DNA of 7,588 nucleotides. Origin: an uncultured bacterium. GTDB taxonomy: Bacteria > Verrucomicrobiota > Kiritimatiellia > RFP12 > UBA1067. A model generated the notes under the pieces. That model did no database searches. It was not told the origin of the DNA and saw nothing but the letters and a program-made list of their open reading frames with translations. The stretch spans positions 1-7,588 of the forward strand of contig CACZAK010000204.1 in assembly GCA_902779075.1 (NCBI GenBank), written 5' to 3'. Positions 1 to 4,608 of the stretch are shown one piece after another. The position numbers were made by a program, and so were the translations under genes. Position 1 is the first letter of the stretch, and each line of letters opens with the position of its first letter.

Positions 1-21
1 GGGCCGCGCTTGTCGCGGCCC
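1..21. repeat. Perfect GC-rich hairpin at the left edge
   Basis: Arms GGGCCGCG (1-8) and CGCGGCCC (14-21) pair perfectly over 8 bp around the loop CTTGT. No T-run follows on the plus strand, so it is not a standard plus-strand intrinsic terminator. What lies to its left is outside the window. The very GC-rich stretch 1-60 could be the 3' end of an upstream reading frame: all three plus frames stay open until stops at 68-70, 76-78 and 81-83. Nothing in these short peptides is recognisable, so no gene is called here. Confidence 0.5.
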
Positions 22-103
22 AAAGCGGGAGGGCGAGCGTCCGCGCGAGCCGCCGCCCCAAGCGGAGTGACAAGATGATTTAAGCAATGCTGCAAAGCAG
101 TCG

Positions 104-209
104 CCAGTAGAAACTTAGGAACTTTCAACGAGGACGACACTTAGCAGAGGAGCGCATAATGCGTTCTTCTCTCTTGTGTTTCCTTATGGTTTCCTAAGAC
201 CTCTACTGG
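104..209. repeat. Long imperfect hairpin, possible structured RNA or MITE-like element
   Basis: The outer arm CCAGTAGA (104-111) pairs with TCTACTGG (202-209). After a 2/3-nt internal loop, CTTAGGAA (114-121) pairs with TTCCTAAG (191-198). Further in, ACAC (137-140) can pair with GTGT (176-179). The apex is an 11-bp stem of AGAGGAGCGCA (146-156) with TGCGTTCTTCT (160-170), including two G-U pairs, closed by loop TAA. The whole 106-nt segment therefore folds on itself. No clear target-site duplication flanks it, and I do not recognise it as 6S, SRP, tmRNA or a riboswitch. It may be a non-coding RNA, a 5' leader element of the 452-2689 operon, or a small non-autonomous mobile repeat. Confidence 0.6.
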
Positions 210-293
210 AACACGGGAGAGGTTTTCTTTTCGTTCCGATTGTCGCGTGGCAGAAGTAAAAGTACGCCACTTTCTTATCGTGCCTTGAGTGGA

Positions 294-455
294 ATGACGT
301 ACGAGCAAAGGCGCGAGAAATTAAGGAAAGATTTCCATGTCAGATATTCCTTCCAATTGGAAATATCTGTATTGGAAGATTTGACACTTCGCTTGGCAAA
401 CCGAGCCCCAACCGGAGTGTTCGACAATAGGCGCGGAGAACGGAACAAGGAATGA
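294..455 (+). CDS. Doubtful small ORF, 53 aa, overlapping the next gene by ATGA
   Basis: An ATG at 294 opens a 53-residue frame; a TTG at 240 would lengthen it to 71. Its TGA stop (453-455) overlaps the ATG of the downstream gene (452-454). The same ATGA junction is seen at three confident gene borders in this window, which is the main argument for translation. The peptide is basic and polar (KLRKDF near the start, NRRGERNKE at the end) with no recognised domain, signal peptide or membrane segment. There is no good Shine-Dalgarno before 294, and the 45-nt inverted repeat lies inside the frame. I regard it as more likely leader sequence than a gene. Confidence 0.22.
   Translation: MTYEQRREKLRKDFHVRYSFQLEISVLEDLTLRLANRAPTGVFDNRRGERNKE
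333..377. repeat. 45-nt imperfect inverted repeat
   Basis: TTCCA (333-337) pairs with TGGAA (373-377). After a 3/3 internal loop, CAGATAT (341-347) pairs with ATATCTG (363-369). A TCC bulge then precedes the perfect palindrome TTCCAATTGGAA (351-362). It lies about 75 bp upstream of the secreted-protein gene starting at 452 and inside the doubtful small ORF 294-455. It could be an operator or leader hairpin. No T-run follows it, so it does not look like a terminator. Confidence 0.5.
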
Positions 456-1933
456 AAAGGTTTGTAATTGTGGCAGTTTCGTTGCTCACGATGATCGGTT
501 TCTGCGATGAGGCAGAAATGGTCAAGGTTCGTGGCAGGGGTATTGGCACGAACAAGATGGAGGCTTTGAAAGATGCCTTCCGGGATGCCATTGAGAAGGC
601 TGTTGGTTTATATGTCGATGCAGAGCAGATGGTCAAGAACGAGGAACTTGTGAAAGACCAGATACTTACACAGTCCAATGCCTATATCGAGAAGTACAAT
701 GTCGTAATCGAGAGCAGGACTCCAAATGGCCTCACCGAGGTCACGATTCTGGCAGAAGTGCGCAAACTCGCCCTTGCGAAAAAGATAAAGGACATCATGC
801 CCGCACAGAAAGTTACTCTTTCCAACGTCAGCCAAAACCTCCACGCAGAGATCGTCACGGACTTCAAGCGGAAAGAGGAGTCTGTGGCGCTTCTCAAAAA
901 CGAGCTGGACAACCTGTCGCCGGTAAAGCAACTGATGAAGGTTTCACTCGCTTCAGAAAAACCCGTGACAGAGTCGATTCCTGAAGATACAAGCCTCATC
1001 CGCCTGTGGTATCCAATTAATGTGGAAGTCAACAGAACAAGATACTACGAGGAATTTGTTCCGCGATGGACTCGCATCCTCGACCAAATCAAGACTGCAC
1101 CAGTGAAACGACTTACACTAAAAAACGAGTTGCCGTTGATTAAAGCTTACAATGTATTCGTAGATAAGGAATATGGTACCGAAAGAAAGGGCAAGTCAGG
1201 CATTATGACACGCTGTGAAGACCAGCGAGATGACGATTCTTGGGTACTTTACAAGGACACGTACCCTCTTTCTAAAACAGGGTTGGCACTGAATGAAGAA
1301 TATAGGGGGATGTGCTTTCTCTCAACGATAGTTGGCGGAGAAACGTACGTTTTACATGGATTCGGACTTTCTGACTATTATAAGTTCACCGAGAAGATAG
1401 AGCGCGATACCTATAGAGAGGCCTTTAATGAAAAGAAGCGTTTTGTTAGACGAGTATTCGTAAATGAGGAAGACGGATATAGACCGTTGTCAACTATACC
1501 AGAGGATTGTAAGTTCGGCGTGGCTTTAGTGAAGTCGGCACGTGGAAACATGTTATCTGGGAGCATTTACAAAATACCCTACGACTGCGTCAGCGAGATT
1601 GTCAACTGGCAGAATAAGACTGTCTTTGGCAATAGCAATCTTGATTCTAGCAATCGAGTATTAAAAAAGACAACATACAACTTATGCTTTCTCGATACAA
1701 ATGGGGAAGAGGTTACAGGAATTACGTTCGTCTTAAAAAACATGGACATATCTAATCTGGCGTGTGCGATTTTAGACGAGGGAAAGAACTCCTCCCGTAC
1801 TGAATCTCGCATGTGGCTGATTACTCCTCTCGTGGGAGGAGTTGCTAAGAGCTATGTCAAATGGGTTAGTGTCGATGTCCCCAAGGATGATGTGGCAAAG
1901 ATTGCCACGGCTTCAATTTCGGTCGAGGAGTAA
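452..1933 (+). CDS. Secreted protein with N-terminal FlgT-N/LPP20-like domain
   Basis: This is a 493-residue protein of unknown function. Residues 1-18 are a signal peptide: K2 R3, then a hydrophobic core VIVAVSLLTMIGF ending at C18. The -1 residue before C18 is Phe, so a lipoprotein box is not convincing. Residues 24-115 look like the N-terminal domain of flagellar assembly protein T and related LPP20-type proteins: VRGRGIGTNKMEALKDAFRD, then AIEKAVGLYVDAE, a polar helix, SNAYIEKYNVV, and a strand (LTEVTILAEV). Such domains occur widely in envelope proteins of non-flagellated PVC bacteria, so a flagellar role is not implied. The rest (about 120-493) matches no family I know and has no membrane span. 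The start is set by the signal peptide; GGAGAA at 435-440 is a plausible, slightly distant ribosome site. It probably forms an operon with the gene 45 bp downstream. Confidence 0.85.
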   Translation: MKRFVIVAVSLLTMIGFCDEAEMVKVRGRGIGTNKMEALKDAFRDAIEKAVGLYVDAEQMVKNEELVKDQILTQSNAYIEKYNVVIESRTPNGLTEVTILAEVRKLALAKKIKDIMPAQKVTLSNVSQNLHAEIVTDFKRKEESVALLKNELDNLSPVKQLMKVSLASEKPVTESIPEDTSLIRLWYPINVEVNRTRYYEEFVPRWTRILDQIKTAPVKRLTLKNELPLIKAYNVFVDKEYGTERKGKSGIMTRCEDQRDDDSWVLYKDTYPLSKTGLALNEEYRGMCFLSTIVGGETYVLHGFGLSDYYKFTEKIERDTYREAFNEKKRFVRRVFVNEEDGYRPLSTIPEDCKFGVALVKSARGNMLSGSIYKIPYDCVSEIVNWQNKTVFGNSNLDSSNRVLKKTTYNLCFLDTNGEEVTGITFVLKNMDISNLACAILDEGKNSSRTESRMWLITPLVGGVAKSYVKWVSVDVPKDDVAKIATASISVEE

Positions 1934-1963
1934 AAACCTCGTGTTAAAAAACAAACAACAACA

Positions 1964-1970
1964 AAAGGAG
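1964..1970 (+). promoter_or_regulatory. Strong ribosome binding site of the 1979 gene
   Basis: AAAGGAG sits 8 nt before the ATG at 1979 in an A-rich 45-bp gap after the previous stop codon. It fixes the start of the second secreted protein. No terminator hairpin is visible in the gap, which supports co-transcription with the 452 gene. Confidence 0.85.
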
Positions 1971-1978
1971 TAATTCAA

Positions 1979-2689
1979 ATGAAGAAGATGATGGCACTTG
2001 CGGCTTGCGCTCTTGTTGCGTCCGCCGCATTCGCACAGGAGAAGGACTGCGTCAAGGAGAACGCTTCCAAACCCGCTGTTGAGGAAGTCCTCTCCCAGCC
2101 CGATGGAGTGAGCTTGGTTCGGAACGAAAGCGATGGCTCGTTACAGGTGTTCGTGCGTGGCTCGGCCTCATATGATTTCGGAGATGCGCGTGACATCCGT
2201 AGCAAGACTAAAGTCGCCGAACTTCGAGCAAAAGCAGCACTGTCCAAGTTTTTCAATGAAGTAGTTGAGGTCGAAGAATCCGCTACCAGCGGGGAAGGGC
2301 GAATGTCTAAGGCCGTTTTAACTCAAACAGATGATGGAGAGGTCGTTAAGAAGACAGTTACACGTGAGAACATGGAAGCTATAAAGGAGACTCTCACGGT
2401 TCGTTCGGCAGCAATTCTTTCGGGTATTGTGATCTTGAAGACCGTTAAGATTCCAACAGAAGGCAGCAAGACATCTGGTGAAATTCAAGTAACGCTTGGC
2501 ATTAGTACTAAGACCCTTGCTGCCGCTGCCGAAGCGCACAATATGATAACGGACAGTCTGAATGTTCGGCGGGCAATCGGCGAGAAGTCTGACAAGTCCA
2601 AAGAATCAGAGGAGAAGAAGAAGGACATGTCTAGGGGCGATACTGATCAGAATAAGCCAGAAGTGCGGACGAACAATACACTGTTCTGA
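1979..2689 (+). CDS. Secreted LPP20/FlgT-N-like protein
   Basis: This is a 236-residue protein of unknown function, exported to the periplasm or outer envelope. A clear signal peptide (MKKMM, then an Ala-rich core) is likely cut after A19 (SAAFA/QE). Residues about 54-195 resemble the same broad domain as its upstream neighbour: LQVFVRGSASYDF, then a helix rich in Ala and Lys (KTKVAELRAKAALSKFFNEV), and late strands SAAILSGIVILKTVKI and GEIQVTLGISTKTLAAA. The C-terminal 45 residues are highly charged (runs of K, E, D and S) and probably disordered. The two proteins probably act in the same envelope process or contact each other. The gene ends 28 bp before a perfect terminator-like hairpin. 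Function is not inferred beyond export. Confidence 0.85.
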   Translation: MKKMMALAACALVASAAFAQEKDCVKENASKPAVEEVLSQPDGVSLVRNESDGSLQVFVRGSASYDFGDARDIRSKTKVAELRAKAALSKFFNEVVEVEESATSGEGRMSKAVLTQTDDGEVVKKTVTRENMEAIKETLTVRSAAILSGIVILKTVKIPTEGSKTSGEIQVTLGISTKTLAAAAEAHNMITDSLNVRRAIGEKSDKSKESEEKKKDMSRGDTDQNKPEVRTNNTLF

Positions 2690-2717
2690 TTTTTTGACTG
2701 GTCAGAACCATAGCCAC

Positions 2718-2749
2718 GGCGGCAATCCATGTTGAGTGGGATTGCCGCC
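2718..2749. terminator. Shared terminator hairpin between convergent genes
   Basis: GGCGGCAATCC (2718-2728) and GGATTGCCGCC (2739-2749) form a perfect 11-bp stem around a 10-nt loop. On the plus strand the T-rich TATTGCTTGTT follows, fitting termination of the 452-2689 operon. On the minus strand the stem begins at the last base of the TAG stop of the C_GCAxxG_C_C gene, but no T-run follows, so termination there may be weaker. A smaller stem, GTTCTGA (2683-2689) with TCAGAAC (2702-2708), lies just upstream, around the stop of the 1979 gene. Confidence 0.7.
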
Positions 2750-3141
2750 TATTGCTTGTTCATCTGTTCTGCCACTACCTCCGTGGCGTTTCGGACACAA
2801 TCTTCGCAACAACACATGACCTTGCCTGTATCAATGCCCTTTATGTCGCGACAGATCGTCGCACCGCAGAGCTCCTTGAAGCGCGACATGATGGATCGCG
2901 AATTTGCCATTGCCTCTCCATTGCCCGAAAGGAAGGAAGAGACCATAATCGCGCCAACGAGCGCACCACACGTCCCCTCCATGGTCCCCATGCCGGCCCC
3001 GAAACCGGAGCCGAGACGCAACAGCTCGTCCTCGCCCTTGCCCAGCTTGTCGGCAAAGGCGACCAATACCGCCTGGCAGCAATTCATCTCGCGCTTGCGC
3101 TGCGCGGCGTAGTCTTTTCTTTCTTGCGTCGTCATACTCAT
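2749..3141 (-). CDS. C_GCAxxG_C_C family redox-type protein
   Basis: This 130-residue cytosolic protein belongs to the C_GCAxxG_C_C family (Pfam PF09719, putative redox-active, no defined reaction). The family pattern is visible: C21-C22 near the start (MNCCQAVLVAF), a glycine-rich stretch (LGSGFGAGMG, about 43-52), C58-G-A-L-V-G63, then C92 and C97 (LCGATICRDIKG). A further cluster C110-C111-C112 with C115 lies near the C-terminus. Spaced cysteines suggest metal or iron-sulfur binding or thiol chemistry, known only by family proposal. AGAGG (plus-strand 3151-3155) lies 9 nt before the start codon. A second ATG at codon 3 would give almost the same protein. It is transcribed alone, convergent with the secreted-protein operon and divergent from the toxin-antitoxin pair. 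Confidence 0.88.
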   Translation of the reverse strand: MSMTTQERKDYAAQRKREMNCCQAVLVAFADKLGKGEDELLRLGSGFGAGMGTMEGTCGALVGAIMVSSFLSGNGEAMANSRSIMSRFKELCGATICRDIKGIDTGKVMCCCEDCVRNATEVVAEQMNKQ

Positions 3142-3198
3142 GTTGCGTTACCTCTTCGTCTTTTGTTTGGTGCCCCGGCGATTCCTAGGACGGCGAAT

Positions 3199-3204
3199 AG
3201 TATA
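3199..3204 (-). promoter_or_regulatory. Possible -10 box for the C_GCAxxG_C_C gene
   Basis: Read on the minus strand, TATACT (5 of 6 to TATAAT) stands about 57 nt before the start codon. No good -35 is seen at 16-18 nt spacing, so this is a weak call. Confidence 0.35.
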
Positions 3205-3281
3205 CCCTATTTCCGCGTCGGGCTGCATCTGCAAAATTCACCGCAGCCTCTTTTGTTGAATGGAAACAACTTGCCTTTGAC

Positions 3282-3303
3282 GCGCGGGCTAACTCGCCCG
3301 CGC
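3282..3303. repeat. GC-rich intergenic hairpin
   Basis: GCGCGGGC (3282-3289) pairs perfectly with GCCCGCGC (3296-3303) around the loop TAACTC. No T-run follows on either strand, so it is not a typical terminator. It lies in the 365-bp gap between divergent genes, which otherwise holds only the 23-bp tandem repeats and the toxin-antitoxin promoter. It may be a REP-like extragenic palindrome. Confidence 0.5.
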
Positions 3304-3348
3304 CCATTGGCTAATCCCAACCGCACAACCATATCAAAACGGGAGATT

Positions 3349-3417
3349 CGCCGCAACTGCCACAACGGAAGCGCCACAACTGCCACAACGGAAACGCCGC
3401 AACTGCCACAATGGAAA
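3349..3417. repeat. Three tandem 23-bp repeats upstream of the toxin-antitoxin operon
   Basis: Three adjacent 23-bp units occupy 3349-3371, 3372-3394 and 3395-3417. Each has the form CGCC(G/A)CAACTGCCACAA followed by (C/T)GGAA(G/A). Unit 2 differs from unit 1 at two positions (G to A early, G to A at the end). Unit 3 differs from unit 1 at two positions (C to T near the end, and the last base). There are no spacers, so this is not a CRISPR array. The last unit ends 51 bp before the -10 box of the toxin-antitoxin operon, a distance compatible with upstream regulator binding. A simple variable-number tandem repeat is equally possible. Confidence 0.75.
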
Positions 3418-3465
3418 TCCTACTTGAAGTTTTATAGTACCCGAAAAGCTGCAATCAGAGAAATA

Positions 3466-3474
3466 TGGTATAAT
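3466..3474 (+). promoter_or_regulatory. Extended -10 promoter of the toxin-antitoxin operon
   Basis: TGGTATAAT contains a perfect TATAAT (3469-3474) preceded by the TGn of an extended -10 element. No clear -35 is seen at 16-18 nt, as is usual for extended -10 promoters. Transcription would begin near 3481, about 26 nt before the antitoxin ATG. Confidence 0.65.
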
Positions 3475-3492
3475 ATTTTCCGCCTGCGATGC

Positions 3493-3498
3493 AAGGAG
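3493..3498 (+). promoter_or_regulatory. Ribosome binding site deciding the antitoxin start
   Basis: AAGGAG lies 8 nt before the ATG at 3507. An in-frame ATG at 3489 would place this site inside the coding region, so 3507 is the preferred start. Confidence 0.75.
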
Positions 3499-3506
3499 AG
3501 TCAGAG

Positions 3507-3779
3507 ATGACAAAGACAATGGATGAAAAAGTAGAGTTCATGATTCCCAGCGATGAATTGGCGGCGTTTCGACATCGCGTTTCAAGTGATGGGATGACTG
3601 TGGGGTTTTTCTTGAGGATGAGCATTTCCAACTACTTGAACATGCCATCTCGCGAACATGTTCGAAGTGATGCTCTACGTAAAACGCCTTTGAGCATCCC
3701 TTTCTGCGGATGCTTGCGAGGGGATTGTGGCGATTACCGTGACCGGGCGGCGGAGTATGTCCTGAAGAGGTGTACATGA
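3507..3779 (+). CDS. Putative ribbon-helix-helix-like antitoxin of a PIN toxin
   Basis: This 90-residue protein is called an antitoxin mainly from context: it lies directly before a PIN-domain gene and overlaps it by ATGA. Residues 8-45 (KVEFMIPSDELAAFRHRV, then GMTVGFFLRMSISNYL) fit a strand followed by two helices, as in ribbon-helix-helix antitoxins that bind their own promoter and cap the toxin. The C-terminal half is odd. It has a Pro-flanked segment TPLSIPF (60-66), which recalls the IPF found near the end of RelB/DinJ antitoxins. A short cysteine-rich stretch CGCLRGDC (67-74) follows, and C89 is near the end. Whether these cysteines bind metal is unknown. Regulation is probably autogenous through the extended -10 promoter just upstream, perhaps involving the nearby 23-bp repeats. 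Confidence 0.65.
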   Translation: MTKTMDEKVEFMIPSDELAAFRHRVSSDGMTVGFFLRMSISNYLNMPSREHVRSDALRKTPLSIPFCGCLRGDCGDYRDRAAEYVLKRCT

Positions 3780-4204
3780 GGGCGATGTTCGATCTCAACG
3801 TGTTCGTGGATATCGCCGAGGCACGTGAAGGTTTCTACGAGAAGTCGCGTGAGGCTTTTGAGACTGCGCTTTCAAATGGCGTAGAGGTGTTCTTTCCCGT
3901 TCACGGGTTCACCACTCTCCACTATCTGCTTGCGCATGCGCACAAGAGCGACGAAAGCAGAACTCACATCGCCTGGCTCTGTGACCATGTGTCGTGTGCT
4001 CCTACTGGAATCAGCATCATAAGGGTGGCATGTGCATCGGAAGTTGAGGATTTCGAGGACGCGGTCGTGGATGAAACGGCATTTTCCGTGGGATGCGATG
4101 TAATTGTTACGCGCAACAAGAAGCATTTCATTTCGTCTAAAGTGAAGGCGGTCTCGCCAGAGGAGTTTATCGGGATGACATTGCCTTTACAGCATGGGGA
4201 ATGA
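3776..4204 (+). CDS. PIN-domain (PIN_3 type) toxin-like ribonuclease
   Basis: This 142-residue protein fills a single PIN domain, a Mg-dependent RNase fold used by VapC-type toxins. MFDLNVFVDI (residues 4-13) supplies the first acidic residue D6. FTTLHYLL (45-52) is the form this position takes in PIN_3 proteins, in place of the Glu common in classical VapC. DFEDAV (92-97) and GCDVIVTRNKKHF (106-118) supply further acidic residues including D108. The end (VKAVSPEEFI) matches the usual closing strand and helix of the family. The ATG at 3776 overlaps the antitoxin stop and follows AAGAGG by 5 nt; a GTG at 3770 would add two residues and an ATG at 3785 would remove three. RNase activity and target are inferred from the family, not seen. 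Confidence 0.85.
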   Translation: MRAMFDLNVFVDIAEAREGFYEKSREAFETALSNGVEVFFPVHGFTTLHYLLAHAHKSDESRTHIAWLCDHVSCAPTGISIIRVACASEVEDFEDAVVDETAFSVGCDVIVTRNKKHFISSKVKAVSPEEFIGMTLPLQHGE

Positions 4205-4261
4205 CTGATTGGTTGCCTCAACTCGTCCGGCGGCGTTTCATCCGCATGTCATTGAACGGAA

Positions 4262-4290
4262 TTGCCGAGGTCCGCAAGGTTTGATAGAAT
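4262..4290 (+). promoter_or_regulatory. Promoter for the HNH-hem operon, probably leaderless
   Basis: TTGCCG (4262-4267, 4 of 6 to TTGACA) and TAGAAT (4285-4290, 5 of 6 to TATAAT) are separated by exactly 17 nt. The expected start of transcription, about 7 nt after the -10, falls on or next to the ATG at 4297. No convincing Shine-Dalgarno precedes that ATG. The 92-bp gap after the PIN gene shows no terminator hairpin. Confidence 0.55.
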
Positions 4291-4296
4291 ATCGGC

Positions 4297-4608
4297 ATGG
4301 AAACGACTCAATGGCTTGACTTGAATCCAGATCCTGCTCACGTGAAGCGCGAGCGGGCGAAGGCACGCGAGCTGCGCGCAACCGACTGGTGGCGTGCGCA
4401 GCTTGCGAAGGGCGTATGCCACTACTGCGGAAAACAGGTCGGCGCAGATGGACTCACGATGGACCACGTGGTGCCCGTCGCGCGGGGCGGACGCTCCACG
4501 CGCGGGAACTGCGTGCCGTGCTGCAAGGACTGCAACAACAAGAAGAAGGCGTTTACGCCGGCCGAGCAGATCATCGACCAGCTTTTTCCTGAGGGCGTCG
4601 AACCATGA
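4297..4608 (+). CDS. Small HNH endonuclease
   Basis: This 103-residue protein has a compact HNH nuclease domain in its second half. A zinc knuckle is formed by C41-x2-C44 (CHYCGK) and C76-x2-C79 (CCKDCN). The catalytic core is D56-H57 in MDHVVPVARGG, followed by N71 and N80-N-K-K-K, the usual ββα-metal arrangement. Residues 1-35 are a polar helical lead (KRERAKARELRATDWW). HNH proteins of this size nick or cut DNA; a specific role (restriction, repair, mobile element) cannot be told here. Its TGA overlaps the ATG of the hem fusion (ATGA at 4605-4608), so the two are probably translationally coupled, an unexpected partner for a tetrapyrrole gene. The start has a weak ribosome site but a well-placed promoter, which suggests leaderless translation. 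Confidence 0.85.
   Translation: METTQWLDLNPDPAHVKRERAKARELRATDWWRAQLAKGVCHYCGKQVGADGLTMDHVVPVARGGRSTRGNCVPCCKDCNNKKKAFTPAEQIIDQLFPEGVEP

Noticed and set aside
104..209. 6S RNA, SRP RNA, tRNA or integron attC site
   Set aside because: The fold lacks the 6S central bubble layout and length, the SRP apical GGAA loop, tRNA arms, and the RYYYAAC/GTTRRRY boxes of attC.
381..386. Perfect -35 hexamer TTGACA upstream of the 452 gene
   Set aside because: No -10-like hexamer is found at 16-18 nt downstream; the sequence there is GC-rich (around 404-409).
3349..3417. CRISPR array
   Set aside because: The 23-bp units are directly adjacent with no spacers, and no cas genes are present. The same reasoning rejects the 27-bp arrays at 4942-5080 and 5511-5593.
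3489..3506. Upstream ATG start for the antitoxin at 3489
   Set aside because: The AAGGAG ribosome site lies within those six codons and is correctly spaced for the ATG at 3507.
2752..3510. Plus-strand open frame of 252 codons
   Set aside because: It runs antisense to the well-supported C_GCAxxG_C_C gene and through intergenic hairpins and tandem repeats; its peptide matches nothing.
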